A stretch of 64,000 nt of DNA from Eucommia ulmoides (taxonomy: Eukaryota; Streptophyta; Magnoliopsida; Garryales; Eucommiaceae), in assembly GCA_016647705.1 (NCBI GenBank), contig CM028329.1, forward strand, positions 13,789,910 through 13,853,909, read 5' to 3'. The position numbers were made by a program, and so were the translations under genes. Position 1 is the stretch's first letter. Each line of letters starts with the position of its first letter. Positions 32,673-43,319 of the stretch are shown here, in pieces. Below the pieces are notes generated by a model that was not told the DNA's origin, did not search any database, and saw only the letters and a list, made by a program, of their open reading frames with translations.

Positions 32673-32699
32673 CTTAGCAGATATTGGACGTCTTAAAAT
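32673..32699 (-). other. Very short leader without a recognisable primer-binding site
   Basis: The minus-strand bases after the LTR end (ATTTTAAGACGTCCAAT and on to the gag ATG) contain no TGG and no initiator-Met-tRNA site (TGGTATCAGAGC), which copia elements normally have here. Ten bases (TTTAAGACGT) are complementary, in element RNA sense, to a segment of the left LTR (27344-27353), which raises the possibility of internal priming or a leader deletion. Confidence 0.6.
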
Positions 32700-33660
32700 T
32701 GTTGTAGCAGAAAATAAATAAAGAACGAGTTTACCAAAATTTCTTGGGATGAGACGCGGACTAGGTCGCTCTCGTTAAGATGTTTCGCGGCTCTGCCCAA
32801 GAACGTGCAAGCAGTGTATCAGCCCCGTCGTCTCCAGGATAAAATAGCCCAGAATTCTTCTCTGTTTAGGACGTTCTTTGCACTGTAGAAGTCCCGAAAA
32901 CCAAACACTCCCACACACTGTTCGCAAAGTGAACAAACTGCTCGGAAACCAAAATCGAACTGAAGAAACAGTACCGGAACAGATCGAAACAATTCTGGAA
33001 GAACAAAACAGTGGAAACCGAAACTGTTTCAGAACAGTTCGGAACAGAAATAGAAACAGTTCGGAACAGAAACAGAAACAGTTCAGAAACAGAAGCAGAA
33101 CACTATTTTTCGTTGCTAAAACTGAGGGAAAAAAACTTGTATTTATAGGAGGAAAAAAATAAACCGTTTAAAAAAAATTAAAACCGAAATTAATACAAAC
33201 GTTTAATTTAAAAAAACGTTAACAGTTTTTTTAAAACGTTTATAAATCAAAACGTTTTTAATAAATGAAAACGTTTTTTTTTATTTAACGGTTCAAACGT
33301 TTTTTTTTTTTTTATTTATTTATTCAAACGTTTTTTTTTTAAATAAACCGTTTTTTAAAAAAAAATATTTTTCTAAAAAATAAATAAGTGCCACCTCATC
33401 AAACGTGCGACTCGACAAGGCACGGCCGGACAGACGGTGGCGGCGGCGCGCGCGTGTGGTAAACCGGTAGAGATGTAACTCCTCTTCCTTCCACAAAATA
33501 TGGGTACCCCTTGGGGCACACTCCAAGTGTTTCACATACCCTTAGATATCCTCATTAATTTCACCTCTTCCAACCAATGTGGGATAAAAGGACTAGAGGA
33601 AATTGCACATTTGACACTTTCTATTCTAAAATTTTTAATTAAAATTCATTTGTTTCAACA
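32700..33660 (-). repeat. 5' LTR of the copia element
   Basis: 961 bases, same layout as the left LTR: TATA box on the minus strand near 33139-33147, AAACGTTT word array at 33158-33360, GC-rich block near 33430-33455. It has an extra GAAACAG repeat unit compared with the left LTR. Confidence 0.92.
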
Positions 33661-34897
33661 AAAAGTCATTTGTTACATTACACTTCAAGTCAGTGGTGGT
33701 CCAACAACATGGTCGATGGTGGCACCAGGCAAAGATGGCGGGCGGAGGTCCGGGGATGGCAATGGAGGTCAGGCGAACCAATATCGGAGGCTCTACAACA
33801 AAATTTACTTTTAACAATACTAAATTTGTCCTAACATATACTATTTTGGGAAGTATTAAGTATTTAAATAATTAAAAGTTGTCCCATAAAAGTTTATACC
33901 GATAATTTACAGGCACAATTATTTTGTCGCATTACTTTATATTTATTAGGATAATTTTTTAATTTTTATTGTATATTTTTTAAAATATGTTTCATTAAAT
34001 AAATATTATAATGATATTATGATTGTGTATCTCAATAAGAATTTAAAATAATATTATTTACAAATTATTTTTAAAAATATTGTCATAGTTTTTGTTGTTT
34101 GACAGGCATAATGGTGGGTGCTGATCTAGCGGTTTATATTTGTGTTTTAATTAATTTATTTACTAACTTCTAAATTCTAAAGTATGAACAAAAAATTCAC
34201 TTAATAGAATATTGGGAATAAAATGCAACGCTATCAAAGGATTGGTTTAGGGTGTGGCTTTTCTATGTGATTCGAGACTCAAACATAGTTTCCCACATAT
34301 GATTCTGTAGTGTTGCGGCTTTTGTCCCACAGAAAATTTACCTAATGATCAAATTTATCTTAAAATATTGTGTTGAAGATAAATGCGTGCATCGAATTTG
34401 AATTTGAATACTCGTACGTAATAAGTTACGTCATTGTCATTTGAAAATTCAGACATGAAAAGGACAATATCCAGATTAAGATTGGCGCGAAATTGTCACT
34501 TGATGCCCCCCCCCCCCCCTTCGTTTAGTAATTTCACTCTTAAATTCTTATTCTCGTTTTCGAAATTTGAAAATAAAAATATATTTATTTAACATGTTTC
34601 TGTCTCCAAATATTCTCACAATTTGAGATTAGTCCCAAAATTCTTAAATTTTTGAGAGGAAAAAAATAATTCATTCCCAAAATATACTCATTTAAAGGAA
34701 CAATATTAGTCATTTTTAAATTTTTTTCCTTTTATTCAACAATTTAAGCCAAGAGAACTAATTAAAATAAAGTATTTTCTGTAATTATTTTATTTAGTTG
34801 TAATTACTCTTATAAATATGTTTTTATTTTGCTATAATTTGTGAAAATTAATTGTCTAAAAAAATATGTAAGTCTAGCCTTTGTATTTAAAATAAAA

Positions 34898-36595
34898 TTA
34901 GTTTTAGACCCGCATATTATACATTTCTAGTAAAAAAATTATATATTTATTTGAATGTTAGATATACGCACAATTGATCCTTTAATTTTATAATTCATAT
35001 ATTTTATGAAAATATTGAAAAAATAAAGTTGAATATTAAAAAATAAAAATAAAGTTATAGCAATTTTTTTTTGTTAATGTCAATCTTTAAAACTATTAAT
35101 ATCATTACTCATATTTAATTTCGGGAAAAAGTAAATAAGTTTTTAAAGGGGCTTTTCATTTTTATTTTTTTTCAAATAATGGTTTTAAAATAATATAATA
35201 GTTTTTTTTTATATTATTTAATAATTTCTATTATTTGATTAAAAATTATTGGAATACTCTTTTGCGCAAATGATATTTAATAAAACTTATATGTAATTAA
35301 TAGATGAAGAGAATTTTTTTTAAAATGGTTGGACAAAGAGAAAGTGAGGAAAAGATAAGTCACATATAATTAATTATAATAAAAACAACCATGAACTATA
35401 TGGGTAAGTTTTAGTGAACATCCTTATCATTTGAAAAACTTATAACGATATCCTGCGTCATTTGATAAATACCTCCGACACCCCTTTCGTTTGATTTTAA
35501 ATATAAAATTACTTATTTGTTCTTGTTACTATACTTTTAAAAATTTAGTTAAAATTATCTAATAAAAGAATTACTCTTATAAACCTCTTAAAATAATTAC
35601 AATTTTGGCCAAATTTAATTTTTGTATTTAAATTTTGTTTATGAAATATATTTTCATTTCTAATATTTCTTTTTATTTTTATTTTTCGGATCAATTGTTG
35701 GTTGCTATACATTTTTTTAATATTTAAAAATTACTTGGTGCTGAATTTTTTAAATTTAAAATTATTCTGAGAATTAAATAATATTGGTTTATGTAATACA
35801 TTTTCAATTCCACTTTTTAATTACTTTTGGGACCAAATGATGGTTTGTTACAATTTTTTTTGCGTTTTTAAAGAGAAATGCTACTTATTTTTTGAAATTT
35901 AAAATTATTCTAAGAACTAAATAGTTTTTAATTATGAAATTTACTAACAATTTATATATAAATTATTTAATTTAGTTATATTTTTTTTTTGAAATTGTTT
36001 GGTGAAGTTTTCATATGAGAATATATTTAGTAATACTTTCACTCAAATTATAAAACAACGAGTTTGTGGATTTTTTAATTGTTATTTTTTTTTACTCTTT
36101 ATTATGTTTGTACTTTTTATCTTGTTTTGTATATGAAATTATTTGCATAAAAAGAAAAAAAATCATTACTTCTTTCGACACTTATATGAGAAACAAAGAA
36201 TATAAAAAATAATTAAAACAATATTTTTTTAAAAATAAAAAGTCTAGTAAGTATGAAATTATTTGCAAAGAAAAAAAAAATTACTTCTATAAACATTTAC
36301 ATGAAAAACAAAGAATATAAAAATAAAAATAAAAATAAAAGATTTTTTCTTTAAAAAATAAAAAATATAGTAAGTGAAACATTTATAGTTTTTATTTATT
36401 TATTTATTTATTATTTAATACTTATTTAAATAAAATATTAATTAAAGAAAGAAAATTGAGAAGAATGGATTTTGTGAGTATTTAATAGGGATTTTAAAGG
36501 TGTGAACTGAGAATGAATGAGAATGCAAAAAATATATATATTGAGCTCTTATTCATTCTTAAGTTTTGTCTTCCACTTTTATATATAGATATAGA
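34898..36595 (-). mobile_element. Helitron-like non-autonomous element
   Basis: Copy 1 of the tandem duplication (24175-24200) lacks these 1698 bases. On the minus strand the insert starts TCTATATCTATATA and ends CTAA, between a flanking A and T with no target duplication: the TC...CTRR, A/T-site signature of Helitrons. The segment just before the end ('atatgcgggtctaaaa') has the usual look, but the 3' hairpin is degenerate. The body is AT-rich with no gene. Confidence 0.6.
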
Positions 36596-36733
36596 TTAGA
36601 AAAAATATATGAGAACTAATGTTGTAACCAAACATGGTTCTTTGGTTTTGTTCTCAAAAGTTATGAAACAAATTAAGAACAATTGTCGATAGCAAAACAC
36701 ATTTTTGTTCCTACAATTATTGAAAGAGGAAAT

Positions 36734-37245
36734 TGTTAGAATTTTTTTGTTTCCTAATCTATATTGGGCAACATATTATTATTTCTCAATTATATTTGTT
36801 ATTTAAATTAATGGGCTAAAATTAAGTGATCTAATTAATTTGGGTAAACCTGTAGACTACTCAGAAGAATTTGGGTTAAATGTGTAGATACTAAATTATT
36901 ATGGAGTGATTAGGGGATTATGAGAACTCTAATCATCCCATATATAAAGAAAACATTATGGTTATAGGCCCCAATACACCAAATCATTTGACGGCTCCCT
37001 TTTTCCCATCTGTAAGAGAATCGATAATCCTATTGAGGAACTAAGGCGATTTGGTTGAGGAAAATCACGTATACACTCGATCCGTGCCTTACTCGTGATT
37101 GATCGTTGCAGAATTTCGCATCAGTAGTCGATTGGTCATAATGGATCTGGGTATGCGATTTATGTATTTAATATAGAACTCTTGATGATTTGACATGTTG
37201 CGTTAGGTGTTATAAATTCAGATCTATAGGGATGAAATCCCAATA
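36734..37245 (+). repeat. 5' LTR of the second copia element
   Basis: 512 bases, with a TATA box TATATAAA at 36941-36948. It ends CCAATA where the other LTR ends CCAACA, a mutated terminus. Confidence 0.92.
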
Positions 37246-37247
37246 AG

Positions 37248-37260
37248 TGGTATCAGAGCC
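37248..37260 (+). other. Primer-binding site, initiator-Met-tRNA type
   Basis: TGGTATCAGAGCC lies two bases after the LTR end, the canonical copia site. Confidence 0.92.
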
Positions 37261-37499
37261 GACTTCATGTAGAATTATTAGGGATCTTGAGTTTTCAAGT
37301 TCGTAGAATTTTAGAATTTGAGTTTTTTCCATTAAAGTTTGATTATTTGTGAAATATTGGGAGAAGATATTTAGTTTTTATGTGATTTGATTCAATTTTT
37401 ACTAAATACTATGGATTTGTTACTGATCTAAGGAAAGAAAAACTCTAATTTTTGGATTTTTTTCTGGGTGTTTTCGCTACAGAAATCTTCGATTTGATT

Positions 37500-38110
37500 C
37501 AGACTTGATCAAATCGGTCAACCAACTTGTAAAATCGGTCAATCGATTTGGTCAGGGAGAGTTCAGACAGTTTTGACACCTGTTCGTATTTTGGCCATAA
37601 CTTTCTTGTCCGAAATTCAATTGAGGTGATTCAAAATTTTGTTGAAATCTCAAAAAGAGAGGTACAACTTTTATGTTTTAAATTTTTCCAGAATTAGATT
37701 GAATCAGGGTTAAAATAGGGTTTGAAGTTAGATTTGGATGAATCGGTCAATCGATTCAATCAAGGAGGTCACAAGGTTTCGGGTTCTAATCGATCGGTCA
37801 ACTGAACCTTTTTGGTTAGTCGACCGATTGACACAGGATGTCGAGGCTACCCAATTCGGTCGATCGAACCTTCATGATCGGCTGATCGACTGCTTTAGGA
37901 CCCCAACTCTTTTCGAGCTGACCGATTCGGTCGACCAAACCTTTATGGTCGGTCGACTGACTACTTCAAAACAGAGGGAATTGGCCTCTATTCATTTCGG
38001 TCAACCGAGTTTTCAAGACCAGTCGACCGATTCGATGTCCCAACGTCAGAAATTTAATCCATTGTGCGACATTCGATCAACGGACCATAAGGACGGTCGA
38101 CTAATAGAAT
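37500..38110. repeat. Self-complementary GGTCGACC word array in the copia leader
   Basis: Variants such as CGGTCAATCGATT, TCGATCGGTCAAC, GGTTAGTCGACCG, CGGTCGATCGAACC and GGTCGGTCGACTGAC recur every 40-60 bases on both sides of the shared module. A 129-codon frame at 37738-38127 is a by-product of stop-poor words. Confidence 0.85.
37571..37732 (-). repeat. Shared 165-bp retroelement module, copy 4
   Basis: On the minus strand: 'taacttcaaaccc', 'caatctaattctgg', 'gttgtacc', 'ttgaatcacctcaattgaat', 'ggccaaaatacgaac', 'aggtgtcaaaa'. It is antisense to the copia element that carries it, whereas in the gypsy LTRs it is in sense. Confidence 0.8.
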
Positions 38111-38179
38111 CTTGTATCTTGAAATAAATTAAAATGAAACAATATGTTACCAAAGTAATCCCTGTTGCGTAATTTTATT

Positions 38180-38640
38180 TTATTTTGGGATATTAAGATG
38201 TTAATGTTTGCTATTTATACAAACAATAGCTGGCCCAAAGGAAGACTATTGTTTAGCCAAATAATAAGCATTGGTGATTGATGATATTTGTTATTTATGC
38301 GAGCAATAACCGGTTCAAAGGAAGATTATTGTTTGACAAAATAATAAACATAAATTGTACGGTTATTATTTATGCGAACAATAATCGGCCCAAATGAAGG
38401 TTATTATTTAGCCAAATAATGAGCATTAATTTTATGTTTGCTGTTTATGCAAACCATAATTGTTCCAAAGGAATGTTATTGTTCAATTAAATAATAGACG
38501 TTGATTTGAAATTGATATACGTATGGTTATTATTTATGCAATCAATTATCGACCTAAATGAAGGTTATTATTTGGCCAAATAATAAATGTACCTGCGGGA
38601 ATAAATATGTGATGATTATTAAGTTTATGTGTGAACAGTA
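38180..38640 (+). repeat. Tandem array of about 70-75-bp units in the copia leader
   Basis: Five to six diverged units of the form 'ttatttatgcgaacaataa', 'cggcccaaaggaaggtta', 'ttgtttagccaaataataa' occur. Each unit is partly self-complementary (aataat...attatt). The last units are duplicated again at 39201-39440. Confidence 0.85.
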
Positions 38641-39585
38641 AGTCCATCCAAAGAAAGACTTATTGTTTGACAGAATTTATTGTCAACATTTGATTACTAC
38701 ATTGAGAGTATCGCTTACAAGTTGGTGTTTCTGCCCAAAGGCTAAATATTAAAGGTGTGCTAGGTATCTTGTGATTGGTCCCACCAATACAATTATTTTG
38801 TTTATGTTATATGTATTAAATTTTAATTTGACATAAACTTTTATGTTATGAGCTTGTGTTCGTCATTATTTTATATTTAGTTAATACTTCTACTGCTACT
38901 ATTACTGCTAACATGAATTCTATTCAGTGCTTAACGGCACGAACTTTAAGGATTGAAGAGAGAACATTTCAATTGTTCTCGGCTGCATGGTTCTTGACTT
39001 TGCGCTAAGGAAAGAATAGCCTTCACCTCTTACTGATAAAAGTTCCCCCGAGGCTAAAAGATAATATGAGAAGTGGGACCGTACTGATCGCATAAGTTTT
39101 ATGATAATCAAACACATAGTTCCGGAAACATTCAGGGGTGGTATATTCGATGAGATAATTGTTGAGACGTTCCCTGAGAAAATAGAAAAACGTTCTGTAA
39201 TGAGCATTAATTTGGTGTTTGTCATTTATGCGAACCATAGCCAGCCCAAAGGAAGGTTATTGTTCAATTAAATAATAGACATTGATTTGAAATTGATATA
39301 CATATGGTTATTATTTATGCAATCAATAATCGACCCAAAAGAAGGTTATTGTTTCGCTAAATAATAAACGTACATGTGGAAATGAATGTGTGATGATTAT
39401 CAAGTTTTTGTGTGAACAGTAAGTGGGTCCAAAGAAAGGCTTATTGTTTAACATGATTTATTGTCAATATTTGATTACTGCATGAAGAGTACCGCTTACA
39501 AGTTGGTGTTTCTGCCCAAAGGCTAAACATTAATGTTGTGCTAGGTATCTTGTGATGGGTCCCACCAATACAATTATTTTGTTTA

Positions 39586-41765
39586 GGGAAAACAACATTT
39601 TAAACCTTCTAAGTATTGACATATTTTTAAATGATCCCTCTCCGTTTGAGCGTTTTATTTTAAACCCTCTAGGTATAATCACGTTTTTATTTGGTTATTT
39701 TGTCAGAAATTCCATCCAAATTAACTAAATTTTAAGGGAAAAATTATCATTTTATATTTCTTCATTTTTAATCATTTTATATTTTTTTATTTTTTTTTCC
39801 TCTTTGACTTCTCTCACTCTCTCTTCCTCCCTCCTCTCTCTCTCCCCCTTTCCCTCTCAACTCTCTCTCCCTCCCTATCACAACTGAAATAGGGGTGAAA
39901 CACCCCCATGCAATTACCTGTTTTGAGTTCCGAGTGATATTTTTGCGTTGGAATTACATGTTTTGAGTTCATCGTTTTTTGCCACCACAACGGCGGTGGT
40001 TTTCCTAATGGAACTGGATCGATCGAGGCTCTTCCTTCTCTGGGAGAAAGGATCTGAATAATATTCTCTGGTTTGAATGGACCTACTTGGGATTGTTTCG
40101 TCGTCGTTGACAAGGGTTGTTGGTTCTTCAACCGGAATCTGTGCGTCGGTGTAGGAAACTTGCACCACCAGAGCATCTTCTACCAGGGAGACCATTGGAG
40201 GAAGACGCGGGAGAAAAGTCTGATCGATCAAGTAGCCGTCCCAGGTAGCACGCGGCTTGTTGAATGAGTAACGTGGATCGTCGAACAAAATGCGACTAGC
40301 GTCGAGCGAGAACCTTGAGTCCGTGTCACAAGAATGCCGACCGAACCCATATTCTACAATCTTCGACTGAGTCTCACGGTAGTGCTTGGAAATGGGCTTT
40401 GCCACCGGCAACGCCGTGCCATCGCTCTAATTCTTTAGCTTTTGCTTATGTCTCTATTTTTGCCACTTCTTTCTAAACACCGACATTGCGGACCAAAAAC
40501 TATCGGTGATTTTCTTCATGTCCCTTGCGGAAGTCTTCTTCGACTGCGAATCGAGATCTATGTGATCTTTCATCGTCTTCACGTCCATGTTAGTTTGGTC
40601 TTCAACAATCTCTCCTGCAATTTCTTCTATTTCGTTGCTAACATTCGGCTCTTCCACAATCCTAATTTCATCGTCCTCATCATCATTCTTGTTAATTTTT
40701 CCATCCTCCTATTCTTCCTCTTCTTCTTCTTTGTGTTCTTCTTCTTTGGACTCGAATATTGGACCAGGGACGAGAACAGGTACTACTTCAATAGAGGATT
40801 GAGTATGGGATTGGGAAGGTTTATTTTTAGCTTCATTGTCTTGGTTGAAGAGGAACTAGAGTATGCTACGAACCCTAACGCACGTTACAGGACTTTTGCT
40901 AGGGCTTGAATATGCCAGAAAAATCCTCATTTTTGGAAGCGAAAAAGGACTTCGTACGGCGGAGCTCAGGGAAGAATGTGGAGGAAGGGGGTTTCAATTT
41001 GGATGTGGAGGTGGGGATTTTGTCGAAAATAGATTTAAGGGTAACGACGGTAGATGATGAGAATGTCGAGGGGCGGCAAGAGAAGGATGATGTAGTGGCG
41101 TTGGATAATTGGTCTAGTGTGGAGAGGCTTTTGCAGAGACATGAAGGGCAGAAATCGATGAATTTCTTATCGGGATGGCGGTCGCATGTCAAGGAGTTAC
41201 AGTGGGGTTGAAGCGGTTGTGGAGGCGGTAGTTGGTCGGCGATGGGATTCATAGCTAGCGGCTGTGGTGGCAGCATGCAATGCGCACTTTGCTCATGTTA
41301 TAACAATCTAGTATGAGAAAGTGAGAGTATATGAGAGCTTCGTTGCTCCAACGGATAGAGAGAGAGATTGAAAACACCCCCTTAACAGGGGGTGTTTACA
41401 TCGGGAGGGAGGGAGGGGAGAAAGTTGAGCGGGTGAGAGGGAAGGAGAGAAAGAGAGATAGATAGGGAGGGAGGGAGAAAGGAAAAAAAAGGGAGGAGAA
41501 AGAAAGAGAGAGAGAGTTGAGAGGGAGAGATAGATGAAGGAAAAAAAAGAAAAAAGAAAAAAAGAAGAAGAGATAATCATTAAAAATTAAAAATATGTAA
41601 AAAAACTATTTTACCCTTCTATTCCGTTAGATTTGACGGAGTTTTTAACAGAAGGACCATTTAAAAACATGCTAATACATAGAGGGTTTAAAAAGAAATG
41701 CTCAAATAGAGAGGGACTATTGAGAAATCTGCCAATACCTGGAGGGTTTAAAATGTACTTTTCCC
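39586..41765. mobile_element. Pack-MULE carrying an OCTOPUS-like gene copy
   Basis: Both ends begin GGGAAAA and continue as a long imperfect terminal inverted repeat of 300 bases or more (blocks CATTTTAAACC, AGGTATT, TCCCTCTC, then CT-rich tracts and 'aacaccccc'). A perfect 9-base target duplication TTTTGTTTA flanks it (39577-39585 and 41766-41774), the Mutator signature. It contains no transposase; the whole interior is a captured plant gene. It is nested in the copia element. Confidence 0.93.
39914..41255 (-). pseudogene. OCTOPUS-like (DUF740) gene copy, disabled
   Basis: The minus strand encodes, in order, nearly the whole of an OCTOPUS/OPL-type protein: MNPIADQ with Pro-rich and Cys motifs (CDRHPDKKF, FCPSCLC), TFFPELRRTKSFFASKN, an acidic linker, MKDHIDLDSQSKK with SFWSAMSVFRKKWQK, then GRHSCDTDSRFSLDA, RYSFNKPRATWDG, PVEEP and RRKSLDRSSSIRKT. 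In plants this membrane-associated protein promotes phloem entry and vascular patterning. Here stops interrupt it, for example after FSGIFKP (about 40902) and after KKWQK (about 40454). The capture shows no intron. The two largest open parts are 40899-41276 and 39914-40411. Confidence 0.9.
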
Positions 41766-41879
41766 TTTTGTTTATGTTGTATGTGTCAAAGTTTTAATTT
41801 GACATAAACTTTTATGTTATGAGCATGTGTTTGTCATTGTTTTTTCTTTTTTTAGTCCATGCTTCTATTGCTACTATTT

Positions 41880-42660
41880 GTGCTAACATGAATTCTATTC
41901 AGTGCTTAATGACATGAACTTTAAGGATTGGAGAGAGCACATTTCACTTGTTCTCAGCTGTATAGTTCTTGACTTTGCACTAAGGAAAGAACAGTCTTCA
42001 CTTCTCCCTGATGAAAGTTCCCCTAAGGCTAAAAGGGAATATGAGAGGTAAGACCCTTCTAATCGCATAAGTCTTATGATGATCAAACACAGGATTCTGG
42101 AAACATTCAGGGATGGTATATCCAATGAGATAACTGTTGAGGCATTCCCTGAGAAAATAGAAAAATGTTTTGTAAAGAACGAAAAAGCAGAGACAATTGC
42201 ACTATTAGCTAATCATGTCTCGATAAAGTATAAAGGGAAAGGGAACATAAGAGAATACATTATGAAAATGTCCAATGTCGCTTCGAAACTAAAGGCACTA
42301 AAGTTAGAGATTTCTGAAGATTTGCTCGTGCATTTAGTACTCATTTCTCTTCCTGCATAATATAGTTAGTTTACGGTGAGTTATAATACTCAAAAGAATA
42401 AATGGACTCTTAATGAGCTTATATTTGACTGTGTGCAAGAAGAATAAAGAATTAAGTGAGAATAGACAGAAACTTCTCACTTAGCCATTACCTCTAAGGA
42501 TAAGAATACAAAGAGATAAAGATCATGAGGCTGCAGTTGTAACACAACAGTCCAAATTGTAAAAGAATCAGGATTAGGAATTTACTTGTTTTTTTCTACA
42601 AGAAAGCTGGACATAAGAAAAGAGATGTTCCAAGTATGTCGCATGGCGTGTAAAGAATGG
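41880..42660 (+). pseudogene. Copia gag, broken
   Basis: Reading resumes in copy 2 of the internal duplication (MNSIQCL, FKDWREHI-like) and is open at 42076-42360: ETFRDGISNEITVEAFPEKI, ALLANHVSIKYKGKGNIREY, MKMSNVASKLKAL, then DLLVHLVLISLP. This is the UBN2-type copia gag. Downstream, stops interrupt the C-terminal part; a degraded zinc knuckle (FFYKKAGHKKRDVP) lacks two Cys. Confidence 0.85.
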
Positions 42661-43310
42661 TATGCTTCTTACTTTAAATTGTTCTGAGGTTAATTTAGCT
42701 TCTGTACCTAGTCACACTTGGTGGGTAGATTCTGGTGCTACTGCTCATGTAAGTGTGTCCATGCGGGGTTGCTTGTGGAGCTGAAAGCCAATTGATACTG
42801 AAAGATGCATCTATGTGGGTAATGACAAAACAGTTGTTGTGGAGGTAATAGGGACTTTTAGGCTATCTTTAAAGGCTAGTTACTTTTTGGATTAGGAAGA
42901 GACATGATGTACCATCATTTAAATGGAACTTGGTTTCTATTTCTACTTTGGACAAATTTGGTTTTTTCTTGTTCATTTCGAAATAATAACTTCAGTCTTT
43001 TTCGAGATTCAAATATTATTACAACTGGTTCTTTAACTGATAATCTATATTTGTTGGATACTATTGATTCACATAATGAAACCTTGCAAAAAACTACTTG
43101 TGGGTACAAAACACAAATTAGTTAATGAGAATTCTACCATACTTTGGCACAAGCGTCTAGGACATATCTCTAAATAGAAATTAGAGGCTTGTTTGTGATG
43201 GAATTCTTGATCTCCTTAATTTAACAAATTTCAAAGTTTGTATTGAATGAGTGAAGGGGAAACAGACAAGCACAAGGAAATTGTGTGCCAATAGGAGTTT
43301 CGGTGTCTTA
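42661..43310 (+). pseudogene. Copia protease and integrase N-terminus, broken
   Basis: HTWWVDSGATAHVS carries the protease active site (DSG). The next 500 bases keep scattered integrase pre-domain motifs such as LWHKRLGHIS (zinc-binding His pair) but are full of stops. Confidence 0.8.
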
Positions 43311-43319
43311 TAACTAATA

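Larger units (their letters stand above)
27268..33660 (-). mobile_element. Ty1/copia element with LTRs and target duplication
   Basis: Complete structure: LTRs at 27268-28236 and 32700-33660, both TGTTG...CAACA, flanked by a perfect 5-base duplication AAAAG (27263-27267 and 33661-33665). On the minus strand: gag, protease-integrase, reverse transcriptase, RNase H, in copia order. A polypurine-type run (TTCAAGTGGGGGATT on the minus strand) precedes the left LTR. LTRs are similar by eye (well over 90 percent), so the insertion is fairly recent, yet the coding part has one stop between gag and pol and at least three frameshifts. It split copy 1 of the tandem duplication; the empty site survives in copy 2 near 46830. 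Confidence 0.95.
23594..34273. repeat. Tandem duplication copy 1, split by two insertions
   Basis: After removing a MULE (24376-26863) and a copia element (27268-33660), the remaining segments (23594-24375, 26864-27267, 33666-34273) are colinear with copy 2. The unit starts at 'gagactcaaac' and ends at 'cttttctatgtgatt', about 1.8 kb. It shows no gene. A GC-richer stretch at 33700-33800 has short minus-strand frames in both copies but no recognisable protein. Confidence 0.85.
38420..42175 (+). repeat. 781-bp tandem duplication inside the copia element
   Basis: Copy 1 is 38420-39200, from 'tgagcattaat' in the leader through the first part of gag. Copy 2 starts at 39201 and, once the Pack-MULE (39586-41774 with duplicated target) is removed, ends at about 42175, where gag continues. 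The gag start is therefore present twice. The MULE landed in copy 2 after the duplication; its empty site survives at about 38805-38813. Confidence 0.9.

Noticed and set aside
37738..38127. A 129-codon plus-strand frame in the copia leader
   Set aside because: It lies wholly in the GGTCGACC word array, has no family motif, and arises because the repeated words contain no stops in that frame.
38180..38640. Regularly spaced repeats resembling a CRISPR array
   Set aside because: Units are diverged throughout without conserved repeat plus unique spacers, and the context is a plant retrotransposon leader.
39914..41276. The OCTOPUS-like reading as a functional gene
   Set aside because: Several in-frame stops and its position inside a transposon terminal-repeat pair show it to be a disabled captured copy.
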